64,000 nucleotides of DNA from Verrucomicrobiaceae bacterium (GCA_016713245.1 JADJPM010000004.1:2232001-2296000), one strand, 5' to 3'. Numbered from the stretch's first letter, positions 1 through 10,261 are shown. Numbers and translations: made by a program. The notes: a model not told the origin generated them from the letters alone.

Positions 1-118
1 TCGTATCGACCTTTCCAGCCACCTTCGCCGCAAGCGCCCAGCCCACCGCCACGGGGGCAATGGCCGCCCCGAGAGTTTTCGGTCGGGCGGCGGCGATCCA
101 GTCAAATAGTGAAGCCAT
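1..118 (-). CDS. menA: UbiA-family prenyltransferase (MenA-like), N-terminus only
   Basis: Only the first 39 codons are inside the window; the gene runs off the left edge. The minus-strand reading starts MASLFDWIAAARPKTLGAAI and continues PVAVGWALA. The W-x3-ARPKTL and PV-x2-G pattern is the usual start of 1,4-dihydroxy-2-naphthoate prenyltransferases of the UbiA superfamily. These are membrane enzymes that attach the polyprenyl tail in menaquinone synthesis. The following gene (ppiC-like) is divergent, leaving about 90 nt for two promoters. The catalytic Asp-rich motifs are outside the window, so MenA rather than another UbiA member is a family guess from the N-terminus. Confidence 0.6.
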   Translation of the reverse strand, partial: MASLFDWIAAARPKTLGAAIAPVAVGWALAAKVAGKVDT

Positions 119-209
119 GGGGGAGAATGAGTGGCCCGTCTTACCAAGGACCACCACAGACCGCAACCTCCCCGTTGCACATCCGGCGGACGCATGTTCC
201 CATGGCCGC

Positions 210-968
210 ATGAAAGGCTGTCTCGAAGTCATCGTGGTGCTCCTGCTCGGCGCAGGCCTGGCGGCATGGATCGTTTGGGATGCCCTGCACCTCCCTGAAC
301 CGCCGCACACCACAGTCAATGCGGCTTCCGCTGATCCAGCGGCGGTCAAAGCGGAGCTCGCCATGCTCAAGCGGCAGTTTCAGACCCCAGCGGACTATCA
401 ACAGCGTCTCGCCGGCCAAGGTTTGACGGAGGCAGCCCTACAAAATCGCATTGCCACCGCCCTCAGTCGCCAGCAGGAGGTCGAAACAACTAACCAGCCC
501 AACGTGACAGAAAAGGAGGTTCGAGCCTGGTTTGATGCTCATCGCGAGTCCCTACGCATCCCGGAGACCTTCCACGCCGTCCACATTTTTCTCACCCGGC
601 ACGAAAAATCCAAGCCGGACCGCGAAACGGAGATTCGCTTCATTCAGCGCCAGATCCTCAATGGCTCGCTCAACTTCCGCGAAGCCGCCGCCAAATTCTC
701 CGAAGACGACCGGACGAAAAAACTCGCCGGTGACCTGGGCTGGTTTTCAGCGGATCGCATGCCGCCCGACTTCATCGCCGCGGTCAAGGCGCTCAAGCCC
801 GGACAGACTAGCTCACCTGTGCTTACCGAACTCGGTTGGCATCTCATTCAGCTCATGGAGCGCCGCCCATCACGACTTCCGACCTTCGAAGAGGCTCGAA
901 CCGAAATCCAAGCCACTCTCGAAACCAAGGCCCGACAAGCGATACAGCGCAGCAGCTCGCCCGAATAA
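210..968 (+). CDS. membrane-anchored parvulin-type peptidyl-prolyl isomerase
   Basis: A 252-residue protein with one N-terminal membrane segment (about residues 4-26, CLEVIVVLLLGAGLAAWIVW) and an extracytoplasmic body. A SurA-like helical segment (about 45-105) precedes a PpiC/rotamase domain (about 110-225) with the family patterns HAVHIFL, FREAAAKFSED, GDLGWFS and GWHLIQL. Such proteins assist folding of exported proteins in the periplasm. I chose ATG 210 (MKGCLEV) because the membrane segment follows at once; the frame is open further upstream but that part looks non-coding. It ends 18 nt before the end of the convergent PEP-CTERM gene. Confidence 0.8.
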   Translation: MKGCLEVIVVLLLGAGLAAWIVWDALHLPEPPHTTVNAASADPAAVKAELAMLKRQFQTPADYQQRLAGQGLTEAALQNRIATALSRQQEVETTNQPNVTEKEVRAWFDAHRESLRIPETFHAVHIFLTRHEKSKPDRETEIRFIQRQILNGSLNFREAAAKFSEDDRTKKLAGDLGWFSADRMPPDFIAAVKALKPGQTSSPVLTELGWHLIQLMERRPSRLPTFEEARTEIQATLETKARQAIQRSSSPE

Positions 969-986
969 CTTTTCAGAGCAGAAACC

Positions 987-1709
987 TCAGCTATTCGCCG
1001 GACGACGGCGGCGGAAGAAGACGAAGCCGAGGCCTAAACCCGCGAAAATGGCTTTGGAAGGTTCTGGGACCACTTGGAAGGTATAGGTCTGGATGTCATC
1101 ATCAAAGCCGTCCACCCCGTGGACGCCGCTGACTCTGAATTGAAGCTCGTAAGTGCCCGCCTTGGTGAAGCTCCAATTGTAGTGTTCATGACCGCCGGGG
1201 GTGACCAAAAAGGAATCGGAGCCATCCACGCCATTGGAGGTGGCGAAGCGCACGATGGGGCTGCCGCCATTGTCCTGCCAGAGGGAGAAGTCACCGCCTG
1301 AAGGTGCGCTGACAACGCTGAGGAGTTGCAAGGTGAGGTCCCCCGTGAAATCGAGTGCATCAAGCTCCTCAGAGCCAACACCGTAGAAAGGTTTGTTCAC
1401 GTTTTCGATCTCAGGCAGCGTCCACACTGGGATGCCAGCGCTGACGCCGAGAAAGTCATACTGAGCACCAGCAGGGCGATTTTCGGTGATGAAGGGCACC
1501 AGCACGGTGAGATCGCCCGGGGCGAACTCGGCGTCGCCGACAATGGCGCTGCCGTTCACGGTCGAGCCGTTGTGGACGTGGTGGTGGAGCTCAAAGCCGC
1601 CATCATAACCGATGCCGAAATCGGCGTGGCCGAGGGAATAGACGGCTGCTGAAGCAGTGCTGGCGGAGAGCAGAAGACCAAGGGCGAGGGTGGGGAGCGT
1701 GGTTTTCAT
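987..1709 (-). CDS. choice-of-anchor M domain protein with PEP-CTERM anchor
   Basis: A 240-residue exported protein. The signal peptide is MKTTLPTLALGLLLSASTASA, and one choice-of-anchor M domain fills most of the rest. Its hallmark GHEHYNWSFTKAGTYELQF is at about residues 175-195, and there is a His cluster (ELHHHVHNGS) near residue 40. The C-terminus is PEP-CTERM (VPEPS, hydrophobic stretch, FRRRR), so it is probably sorted and cleaved at the envelope. In actinobacteria this domain accompanies metal ABC transporters (family knowledge); the paired histidines suggest a metal-binding surface role (inference). The start is placed at the signal peptide. A palindromic operator lies 45 nt upstream, so it may be transcribed apart from the two related genes upstream. 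Confidence 0.75.
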   Translation of the reverse strand: MKTTLPTLALGLLLSASTASAAVYSLGHADFGIGYDGGFELHHHVHNGSTVNGSAIVGDAEFAPGDLTVLVPFITENRPAGAQYDFLGVSAGIPVWTLPEIENVNKPFYGVGSEELDALDFTGDLTLQLLSVVSAPSGGDFSLWQDNGGSPIVRFATSNGVDGSDSFLVTPGGHEHYNWSFTKAGTYELQFRVSGVHGVDGFDDDIQTYTFQVVPEPSKAIFAGLGLGFVFFRRRRPANS

Positions 1710-1754
1710 AGGGTGTGGAAGAATGTGCGAAAGGATGAACTCATGCAAGTATTT

Positions 1755-1773
1755 AATGCAACACTTTTGCGTT
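1755..1773. promoter_or_regulatory. Zur-like palindromic operator, site 1
   Basis: The sequence AATGCAACACTTTTGCGTT matches the palindrome AATGCAA-N5-TTGCGTT found at three more intergenic places here. It lies 45 nt upstream of the PEP-CTERM anchor-M gene (start 1709, minus strand). An extra half-site (ATGCAA at 1743) sits next to it. The link to zinc regulation is inferred from the target genes; no regulator gene is in the window. Confidence 0.6.
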
Positions 1774-1779
1774 TCTAAG

Positions 1780-3429
1780 TCAGTTCAACCTGAACCGCGT
1801 GAACGCTTTGCCCACGGTACCTGGATTCGGAATGCGCAGGCGGCGGAGCATGATGCGGCCGTGCGCATTGCCGATCTCAGCACCAGTTTCGTAGATTTGA
1901 TCGGGGTAGCCGGGGTTGGAGAGAGTGCGGGTGGTCCAGGTGGTGAGATCGGTGCTGAGCTGTGCGCTGAGTTGCGCGGTGGTGCCGTCTTGGCGGTCCT
2001 TGTAGGTATCACGCAGGAAATCGGCGACCAGCATGCCGCCGGGCACAGCGGGCAGCGGCAGCAGGCCGACATCTGCCACCGTGGGATCGCAGCCGTGCCA
2101 GAAGAGCTGGAATTCCAGGCCGTTGGCGATGCCGTCGTTGTCAAAATCGGCGGTCTGACTGGTGAGCGTGCCAGCAGACAGACCGCGAGTGCGCTCGTAG
2201 CTATCCGCCCACTGCGCGTAGCTGTGATCGGCCGTGAGACCGACACCAAAGGTGAGGGTGATGGGCTCGCTGGCGACGGGTGAACCTCCGCTGGTGGTGC
2301 CGGAGAGCTGGAAAGCCACGCGGTAGAGACCATTCGCGGTGAAAGCGGCCAGCGTGGCGAGATCGGCGGCGCGGGTGACGCTGATACTGTCGCCCGAGGT
2401 GATGCCATCGGCGGAATTCATGAGCGTGACGGTGCCTGAGCTGTTCAGCAGCGAAAAGTGGCCCGGCCCGGTGACGCCCAAGAGGCGGAGCGTGGCGCTG
2501 TTGCTTTGCAGCGCGGCATTCGGAATGCCTGCGGCGGCGAGCGCGGGCGTCTGGCCGACGATGTTTGCCACGCCGCTGCCAAGCGCGGAAAAGGTGAGCG
2601 CGAGCTGCCGTGGTGCGGTGCCTGGCACTTCGAGGAAGCCTTGATTCGAGCGATAGGCCACCGCGTTCGCCGGATCTTCGAGGAGGATGTGCCACGCGTT
2701 ACTCGAAGCCTCAAAACCGAGGCGTGCGATACTATCGGAGCCGCTGAGGCGCGATGAAAACGGCACACTAAAGTGATACACGCCCGTGCCGCTCTGGATG
2801 GAATCATCCGCGATGAGCTTTCCCTCGGCGCGGACGGTCACGTCGTAGGTACCCGGCTTGGTGAAGACCCACGAGAAGTGCTCGTGGGCATTCGCCGTGA
2901 GTGCCTGAACTTCATCCGGCGCGGGGCTGGTGGGGTGCGTGTTCACGAGGAAGCCGGACTCACCCAAGCTGTCGATGAACATGCCGAAGTAGCCACCGGC
3001 AGACGGGCCGGTGCCAGTCACATTCGTCACCTGATAGCGCACGCTGCCGCTGCCGAAGGGAAAGTAGCTTCCCATGAAGTAATCATAGAAGTCGCCCTCC
3101 GCAAAAACGGCACGGATGCCGAGGTAAGGCGCACCCACGACGGGAATTTGCGGCATGATCCACGCCGTCGATCCTGGTGTGCCTATCTCGCTCATGGCGG
3201 CTGGCAGCGTGGTCTGGCAGGCGGGCGAGGCCACAAAGCGCGTCGTGGCCGCATTGAGGCGCACATCGGCGCTGCTATTATTGAAGTCACCCGTGGGGTT
3301 GTAGGACGTGAAGAACTCGAAACCGCCGTCGTAATCCACATGCGTCTCAAAATGACCCGTCATGATGTCCGTGAGTTGCGCGACGGCAGGAGCGGTGGCG
3401 ACCAAAAGGAAGGTAAAAAGGCGTTTCAT
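1780..3429 (-). CDS. secreted protein with two choice-of-anchor M domains
   Basis: A 549-residue exported protein. Signal peptide MKRLFTFLLVATAPAVA is followed by two choice-of-anchor M-type domains (about 18-220 and 225-420). The first has the hallmark ANAHEHFSWVFTKPGTYDVT. The second is degenerate and lacks the HxH pair (AAFTANGLYRVAFQLSG). The C-terminal part has an Asp-rich DFDNDGIANGLEF turn and ends FTRFRLN, a module shared with other large secreted proteins in this window. ATG 3429 starts 5 nt after the stop of the upstream sister gene, so the two are probably co-transcribed from the operator at 5823. Exact function unknown; metal binding at the cell surface is inferred from the HxH motif and the neighbours. 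Confidence 0.7.
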   Translation of the reverse strand: MKRLFTFLLVATAPAVAQLTDIMTGHFETHVDYDGGFEFFTSYNPTGDFNNSSADVRLNAATTRFVASPACQTTLPAAMSEIGTPGSTAWIMPQIPVVGAPYLGIRAVFAEGDFYDYFMGSYFPFGSGSVRYQVTNVTGTGPSAGGYFGMFIDSLGESGFLVNTHPTSPAPDEVQALTANAHEHFSWVFTKPGTYDVTVRAEGKLIADDSIQSGTGVYHFSVPFSSRLSGSDSIARLGFEASSNAWHILLEDPANAVAYRSNQGFLEVPGTAPRQLALTFSALGSGVANIVGQTPALAAAGIPNAALQSNSATLRLLGVTGPGHFSLLNSSGTVTLMNSADGITSGDSISVTRAADLATLAAFTANGLYRVAFQLSGTTSGGSPVASEPITLTFGVGLTADHSYAQWADSYERTRGLSAGTLTSQTADFDNDGIANGLEFQLFWHGCDPTVADVGLLPLPAVPGGMLVADFLRDTYKDRQDGTTAQLSAQLSTDLTTWTTRTLSNPGYPDQIYETGAEIGNAHGRIMLRRLRIPNPGTVGKAFTRFRLN

Positions 3430-3434
3430 GGGCT

Positions 3435-5813
3435 TCAGGGGCTTGTGGTGACTTGCACGCGGAAAAAGCGTGGCGGCTGGCCGGCGACGAAAGGCGGGAA
3501 TGGCAGGGCGCAGGCTTCGTAATCGTTGTCCTGGGCCAACACGACCGGTGTGGCGCTGCTGGTCTCCCAGGTGCTCAAATTCGGACTGAACTGCACCGCG
3601 TAGGTCAGTCCCTCCGTGGCGGCGAAGCGACGGCGGATGAAGATGGCTTGCAACCCAGCTCCGAGTTGCGGCGTGCCGCGTGAGAGCAGCGTGGGGCCGC
3701 TCACCCCGATGCTGGAGAGACTTCCCTGAACCGGCGAGAGGCCGAAAGCCCATTCGAGCACGTTCGAGAGTCCATCGAAGTCAGGATCAGCATTCGGCGC
3801 GGCATTGCCCGTGCCGCTGGGACTGCCAAAGAAACCCTGTCGCCACACTGCGAGGTCATCGACGGGATTCACGGTGACATTCACCGTGGCGGTTGCACTG
3901 CCGCCGTGCTCGTCGGTAAGGGTGTAGGTAAAACTGTCGCTGCCGCTGAAATTCGGCAGCGGCATGTAGCTGACGCTGGCGGCACCGGGATCGATGCTCA
4001 CGCTGCCACCGAGACCATTCGTCACCGCCGTGACGGCGAGCATTTCGAGCAAATCGGGCTCGCTGCGATCATTCGCGAGTACGTTCACGCTTGCCGCACC
4101 GGAGTCCTCGGTAAGCGTGAGGGAATCACTCGCCGCCGTGGGCGCAGACTCGACGAGCGGGCCGGTGCTGCTGTCGATGACGAGCAGGTGCAGCGTGTTG
4201 ATGCCGCTGATGACTTCCACGAGGTTCCCACCGTCGCTGATGAAGGCGCGGCTGCGCACATCGAGCTCGTAGCGCCCGGCATGCGTGAAGGTCCAGTTCA
4301 TGTGCGCATGCGTGTTCGTATTGATCCACATCGTGTCGGTCACGTTGCCGCCTTCGGTTGCTTCATTGGGTGCATTGATGCCGTCCTTCGTGTCCCACCA
4401 CACCAGCGGAGCGCCGCCAGTGCCGCTTTGATAAAGGGAAAACACCGCGCCGGACGGCATGCGTGCCGCCACCAGTTCGAGGCGCACCCAGGTGGCGTTC
4501 GCGGTCACACGGGAGTCACCCGAAGGCGTGTAGGCGGCCAGCGTGCCGCTCGCGATGCCCTCGGTGTTGAAGCCCGGCCAAAGCACGCCGGCCTTTTGTG
4601 CCTGTGGCAGCACCCAGAGCTGCTCGCCCGGTGCCTTACCGAGGAAACTGTAGGCCACCGGATCGAGCGACGCCGAAAGCGTGATGACCGAGGCGGCATT
4701 CACACGAAGCAGCGCCTCGTCAAAGTCGAGATTTGTCGGATTCGAGGCACCACCGACGTTCGGCGAGCCAAACGGGATGTCCGTGCTGACCTCATGATTC
4801 CAAGCTCCATTTTCAAAATCGAGCCGCAGATCCGTGTGAACGAGATCGACGGAGATCCAGTCGCCCACGGTGACATGCACGGTGCCAGTGAAGGCGCCGG
4901 TGTGGTAAAGCATCGTGTAGGTGAACTGATCCGCGCCGGTGAAGCCAGTGTTCGGCGTGTAGCGCAGCGTGCCCGGCAGTGGACCGGCGACGACGCTGCC
5001 ATTCGCTCCCTGGGTGAAGGTTTGCATCGTGACGGACGTGGACGGCGCGGGCAGCGTGTCGTTGCGAGTGAGGTTGTAGGTGCTCGTGCGGCCCGGCGGG
5101 GCGAGGACATTGTCCGCCACCACGCGGGGATTGACGGTGACTTTGAACGTCGTGGTCGTGGGGCCGCCGGCATCGCCCGTGATGGTGATGGAGACGTTGG
5201 ATTCGCCGTAGAGCCCTGGAGCCGGACGAATGCGCAGCGTGCGATTTTGCCCGCTGCCCTGCATGCGCAGATCGTCGGTGCTCGCCGTGCCGACGCTGCG
5301 AAAGAGCGTGGTGTTCGTGCGGGTCACGGCGGGCGTCCACGCCGCGTTGCCCATCTGGTAGTTGATCGTGATGCCGCTGCTGTCCGCATCCATGACGAGA
5401 TCCGGGATGGGCTCGGCAGGCAGGGTGTAGAGCGGATTCACCGTGAGGACAAAACTGTCGCTCGCCGTCATGAGATCGCCATCGGTCACGGTGAGGGTGA
5501 TCGTGGCGGTGCCGGATTGCCCTGCTGCCGGTGTCACGATGAGCGTGCGGCTCGTGCCGCTGCCGCCAAAGACCAGGTTCGCATTCGGCACGAGCGTGGT
5601 GTTGGAAGACGACCCCGTGAGCACGAGCGAGGCTGCAGCGGTCTCCGCATCGCCAATCGTGATGGCAATGGACGATGTGGCGGTGCCTTCGAGCGTGCTG
5701 CGATTGGCCACATCCGAAATCGTGGGCGCGGTCTGTGCCTGCAACGCGCTAAGGCCGCTCGCGAAGAAGGCGAGCAGCAGGCTAAGACTTGGGATGAAAC
5801 CGCGAGGAGGCAT
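3435..5813 (-). CDS. large secreted cadherin-like protein with choice-of-anchor M domain
   Basis: A 792-residue exported protein. Signal peptide MPPRGFIPSLSLLLAFFASG is followed by Ig/cadherin-like beta repeats (about 30-340; motifs TITLTVTDGD and GADQFTYTM), a choice-of-anchor M domain (about 340-590, hallmark NTHAHMNWTFTHAGRYELDV), another cadherin-like Big repeat (about 610-700; FSGSDSFTYTLTDEHGGS) and the C-terminal module DPDFDGLSNVLEW ending FFRVQV. It is the first gene of a minus-strand pair. The start at 5813 is only about 10 nt from the tandem operator at 5823-5850, which fits direct repression. It is probably a surface adhesin or metal-capture protein; the substrate is unknown. Confidence 0.7.
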   Translation of the reverse strand: MPPRGFIPSLSLLLAFFASGLSALQAQTAPTISDVANRSTLEGTATSSIAITIGDAETAAASLVLTGSSSNTTLVPNANLVFGGSGTSRTLIVTPAAGQSGTATITLTVTDGDLMTASDSFVLTVNPLYTLPAEPIPDLVMDADSSGITINYQMGNAAWTPAVTRTNTTLFRSVGTASTDDLRMQGSGQNRTLRIRPAPGLYGESNVSITITGDAGGPTTTTFKVTVNPRVVADNVLAPPGRTSTYNLTRNDTLPAPSTSVTMQTFTQGANGSVVAGPLPGTLRYTPNTGFTGADQFTYTMLYHTGAFTGTVHVTVGDWISVDLVHTDLRLDFENGAWNHEVSTDIPFGSPNVGGASNPTNLDFDEALLRVNAASVITLSASLDPVAYSFLGKAPGEQLWVLPQAQKAGVLWPGFNTEGIASGTLAAYTPSGDSRVTANATWVRLELVAARMPSGAVFSLYQSGTGGAPLVWWDTKDGINAPNEATEGGNVTDTMWINTNTHAHMNWTFTHAGRYELDVRSRAFISDGGNLVEVISGINTLHLLVIDSSTGPLVESAPTAASDSLTLTEDSGAASVNVLANDRSEPDLLEMLAVTAVTNGLGGSVSIDPGAASVSYMPLPNFSGSDSFTYTLTDEHGGSATATVNVTVNPVDDLAVWRQGFFGSPSGTGNAAPNADPDFDGLSNVLEWAFGLSPVQGSLSSIGVSGPTLLSRGTPQLGAGLQAIFIRRRFAATEGLTYAVQFSPNLSTWETSSATPVVLAQDNDYEACALPFPPFVAGQPPRFFRVQVTTSP

Positions 5814-5822
5814 GGTTTGACA

Positions 5823-5850
5823 AATGCAATCGTATTGCGAGTATCGCAAT
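5823..5850. promoter_or_regulatory. tandem Zur-like operator between divergent genes, site 2
   Basis: AATGCAATCGTATTGCGAG (5823-5841) matches the island palindrome. It overlaps a second perfect inverted repeat, ATTGCGA-GTA-TCGCAAT (5834-5850), so the order is GCAA-N5-TTGC-N7-GCAA and two dimers could bind side by side. It lies between the surface-protein pair (minus, start 5813) and the TonB receptor (plus), so one site can control both directions. ATG 5824 lies inside the operator, one reason to doubt it as the receptor start. Confidence 0.65.
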
Positions 5851-5856
5851 CCTATT

Positions 5857-8319
5857 TTGAAACCTTGTTGCATTAGCCGCCGACGCCATTTTTCAGCCAC
5901 GCTTGTCGTGATGGCCCTTCCTGGCCTCGTCTGCGGCCCCATGCTGCATGCTCAAAACGCGTCATCGGTTCCGGTGGTGCCCTTTGTCCCGCCTCCGCCA
6001 CCCAAGGAGGAACCCGTCACCACGCTCAAACCGGTCGAAATCCCCGAGATGCCGGAAAAACCGGCCTTAGAGGCCGAAACGCCGAAAAAGGCCTCGAAGC
6101 CTGCTCCGGCCAAAAAAGCCCCTCAACGGCCCGAAATCGCTCCGGTGGTCGTTTTGCCCGAAATCGAGCCTCAGGCCGTGCCGGATGTGCCGCCGGAGGC
6201 CATGACCATCTCGTCGTCAGCGGAAGGCGAGAACCTCGGTGAGATCGTCATCGTGGCTGACCGCACCCGCTCCGCCCGCACGGCCAGTGTGAGCGATCTC
6301 GCGATTCAACCCGTGCAAAAAATCGCCGGCAAGGAACTGCAACGCCGCGCTAAAGGCACCATCGGCGAAACCTTGGCCGGCACACCGGGTGTCAGCTCAA
6401 ACTACTTCAGCCCGGGAGCCAGCCGGCCGGTCATTCGCGGCTTTGACGGCGTCCGCGTGCGCATGATGCAGGATGGACTGAGCACCATGGATCTCAGCGA
6501 TACCAGCCCCGATCACGGCGTGGCCATCGAACCGCTGCTGGCCGAGGAGATCGAGGTGCATCGCGGCCCCGCTTCGCTTCTGTTTGGCAATGGAGCCATC
6601 GGCGGCGCAGTGAACGTGAAGTCACGTCACTACGCCCGCGAGTTGCCCGCACACAGCATCAGCGGCGCGGTGGATTCGCGTTTTGAAACCAACGCCGAAG
6701 GCTGGGCCGAAAGCGGCTGGCTGGCCCTGCGAGGCGGCCCATTCGTGCTGCAATTCACCGGCTCCCTCCGCGAATCCGAGGACATTCGCATCCCGCAATC
6801 CGCCCGCACGCCGGAGTATGATGTGAATGCGAATCCCCGCGTGCGAAATCCCGCCACCGGCGCGATCACGCCCGTCCCGAATCCCTCCGGCCGACTGCCA
6901 AACAGCTTTCATCAGGCCGAGAGCTACTCCATCGGCCTCTCCTTCCTGCCGGAGGACAGCCCGCTGTGGTCGGCCTTCTCCTTTTCCGCCAATGAGGCCC
7001 GCTACGGCCTGCCCTACATCTTCAATGGCGATATCAATGGCTTCTTCGGCAACAGCATCATCGACTTCACCCAGGAACGCTACGACTGGGAACTCGGCTA
7101 TGACTTTGAAGACAGCTTCGTCAAATCCATCCAGGCCCACGTCGCCAACAGCCAGTTCGGCCAGGAAGAATTCGTCCAAGGCACCGGCAAGGATCAGGGC
7201 CGCGTCATCACCGACACGGCACTGACCAAAGACGTCACCGAAGGCCGCCTCAATCTCTACCACGGCGGCTTCGGCGACCGCCTCGATGGCGTCATCGGCG
7301 TTCACGCCTTTCGCGAGCGCTTCACTTCCAGCCAGTTGACCCGCATTCAGCCTGAACTGCGCCAGCGCATCGCCGCGGAAACGCGTAGCTTTGCCGTCTA
7401 TGGCCTCGAAAAGCTCACGCTCGGTGATTTTCATTTCCAGCTCGGCGGACGTTGGGAGGAGCAGACGCTGCTGTATCGTAATCTCGGCGTGAACCGCCCC
7501 GCCACCGGCACCAGCGAGAGCGCCTACAGCTATTCCGCCGCCGTCACCTGGGAGAAGCGGGACTTTCTCAGCATGCAACGCTTCGCGCTCGGTCTCGTGT
7601 GGTCACGCACGCAGCGCATCCCCACCGCCGCAGAGCGCTACGCCTTCTGGAACAGCGCCGCGCTCGGTCGCTTCCTCATCGGCGGCGATGTCGATGGCCA
7701 GGAACTCAAGCTCGAGCAATCCACCAGCATCGACGCCACACTCGACGCCGAGTGGGATCGCTTCGCCGTGCATCTCAGCGGCTTTCACTACGACTTTCAA
7801 AACTACATCTTCCTCCAGGAACTGGCCCGCGGCCCCGTGCTCCAGCGCAGCGTGAACTACATCGAACGCGGTGCCACCTTCTTCGGCTGGGAGGTCGAGG
7901 TCGAGGCGCATCTGCTCAAACACGAGCACCAGCGCCTCACCCTGAAGCTCATGGGCGACTATGTGCGCGGCTGGAACGAAGACGATCGCGAATACCTCCC
8001 GCGCATGCCGCCCATGCATTTCGGCACTCGTTTGGAAGGCGAATACGGCCCTTTCAGTGGCGGCATCGAGCTGCGCTACGCCTTTGACCAAAACCGCTTC
8101 CGCGGCGGCTTCCGCAGCGAGGGCTACACCGATCCCTACACCCTCCTCAACGCCGACTTCACTTACCAGCTCTTCAAAAACGAACGCTACGACGTCAGCC
8201 TCACCCTCCAAGCCACCAACCTCCTCGACGCCGACGCCCGCCAGGCCACCTCCTTCCGCAAAGACGTGGCTCCCATGCCCGGTCGCGGCTTCAGCGTCGG
8301 CATGCAGGTCCGGTTTTAA
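5857..8319 (+). CDS. TonB-dependent outer-membrane receptor with Pro/Lys-rich N-terminal linker
   Basis: About 820 residues. The first 33 form a signal peptide (arginines, then FSATLVVMALPGLVCGPMLHA). A Pro/Glu/Lys-rich linker follows (about 35-120; runs of PPPPP and KKAPQRPE), then the plug (about 125-260; GETLAGTPGVSS, SRPVIRGFDG, VHRGPASLLFGNGAIGGAVNV) and a beta barrel ending in Phe (VGMQVRF). It imports a substrate across the outer membrane. The close resemblance of plug and barrel to the second receptor at 24821 and the neighbouring COG0523 gene point to zinc (inference, ZnuD-like). Start uncertain: ATG 5824 overlaps the operator, TTG 5857 gives a clean signal peptide, and ATG 5911 would lose its basic part. 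Only 9 nt separate it from the GTPase gene downstream. Confidence 0.85.
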   Translation: MKPCCISRRRHFSATLVVMALPGLVCGPMLHAQNASSVPVVPFVPPPPPKEEPVTTLKPVEIPEMPEKPALEAETPKKASKPAPAKKAPQRPEIAPVVVLPEIEPQAVPDVPPEAMTISSSAEGENLGEIVIVADRTRSARTASVSDLAIQPVQKIAGKELQRRAKGTIGETLAGTPGVSSNYFSPGASRPVIRGFDGVRVRMMQDGLSTMDLSDTSPDHGVAIEPLLAEEIEVHRGPASLLFGNGAIGGAVNVKSRHYARELPAHSISGAVDSRFETNAEGWAESGWLALRGGPFVLQFTGSLRESEDIRIPQSARTPEYDVNANPRVRNPATGAITPVPNPSGRLPNSFHQAESYSIGLSFLPEDSPLWSAFSFSANEARYGLPYIFNGDINGFFGNSIIDFTQERYDWELGYDFEDSFVKSIQAHVANSQFGQEEFVQGTGKDQGRVITDTALTKDVTEGRLNLYHGGFGDRLDGVIGVHAFRERFTSSQLTRIQPELRQRIAAETRSFAVYGLEKLTLGDFHFQLGGRWEEQTLLYRNLGVNRPATGTSESAYSYSAAVTWEKRDFLSMQRFALGLVWSRTQRIPTAAERYAFWNSAALGRFLIGGDVDGQELKLEQSTSIDATLDAEWDRFAVHLSGFHYDFQNYIFLQELARGPVLQRSVNYIERGATFFGWEVEVEAHLLKHEHQRLTLKLMGDYVRGWNEDDREYLPRMPPMHFGTRLEGEYGPFSGGIELRYAFDQNRFRGGFRSEGYTDPYTLLNADFTYQLFKNERYDVSLTLQATNLLDADARQATSFRKDVAPMPGRGFSVGMQVRF

Positions 8320-8328
8320 TTTTTCCCC

Positions 8329-9552
<1,224 letters not shown>

Positions 9553-9659
9553 GGGTGAGACAGGCACTCTTGTCTGTCCGCAGTCAGCGCGAGTGTCATC
9601 CTGAGCACGCCCGGCGCTGTGCTTCGTCATGCACCGCCACGCACCCAAGAGCAGACAGT

Positions 9660-9728
9660 CTGGCAAAAAAATGGATGTCAAAAAGATGAAATCAGGGTTC
9701 CCATTTTTGCCCTCAATCTTTTTGCCAG
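9660..9728. repeat. long A/T-rich palindromic intergenic repeat
   Basis: The stretch begins CTGGCAAAAA and ends TTTTTGCCAG, so the outer 10 bases pair perfectly; inner segments (ATGG and CCAT) can also pair. It lies between the convergent GTPase and phosphatase genes, so it could be a bidirectional terminator or a REP-type element. Fragments such as ATTTTGCCA recur near 19890. The rest of the gap (9553-9659, 9729-9760) shows no gene. Confidence 0.5.
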
Positions 9729-9760
9729 CCAAAAACAACGCCCGAACCTCGCCAATCCGT

Positions 9761-10261
9761 TCACGAGCCGTTGGCAGCCAACCTCATCCACCGCTTCGCA
9801 CACTCGCTCTGCTCGCGGGTTTCTAGGCAGCACTTCCGCCGCGCCCGTATCCACTGCACCGGATCAGCCTTCGCCGGGATGAAACCCGCCTTCGCACACC
9901 ACGCGACGATGAACTGCCCCGTCCGACCACAACCCGCCACACAGTGCACCACGACTGCCTCGCGTGCCGCATGATGCCGGTCCATCAAGCTCACAAACTG
10001 CTCGATCTGAGCATCCGTCGGCACGCCGTAGTCCGGCACGTGGATGTGGTGATACACAAACTGCTCCGGCACATCGCGACGGTTGTCGAACTCACAGCAA
10101 TTCACGACCGCCCGGATGTTCTGCTCCTCGTAAATCTCAAACACATACGGATCAGGCCACCACGACGCCGCGATGACACCCTCCACAATCCAAGTGAAGG
10201 GTTCCGTGCGTTCAGGCTGACCTCGTTCGGGCCAATACCAAGGGCGGATCGGTTGCGGCAT
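9761..10261 (-). CDS. dual-specificity / tyrosine phosphatase-like protein
   Basis: A 166-residue cytoplasmic protein with the Cys-based phosphatase loop VVHCVAGCGRTGQF (HC-x5-R, about residues 110-123) and an upstream Asp in VPDYGVPTDAQ (about 79-89) that could be the general acid. The size fits a single small phosphatase domain. Substrate unknown. No membrane segment or signal peptide is visible. Upstream on the same strand, after about 90 nt, is a small membrane protein gene; the relation to the zinc island is unclear and it may simply be a passenger. Confidence 0.75.
   Translation of the reverse strand: MPQPIRPWYWPERGQPERTEPFTWIVEGVIAASWWPDPYVFEIYEEQNIRAVVNCCEFDNRRDVPEQFVYHHIHVPDYGVPTDAQIEQFVSLMDRHHAAREAVVVHCVAGCGRTGQFIVAWCAKAGFIPAKADPVQWIRARRKCCLETREQSECAKRWMRLAANGS

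Noticed and set aside
3906..5876. 656-codon open frame on the plus strand
   Set aside because: Antisense to the cadherin-like surface protein; rich in Arg/His with no domain or signal, typical of a GC-rich shadow.
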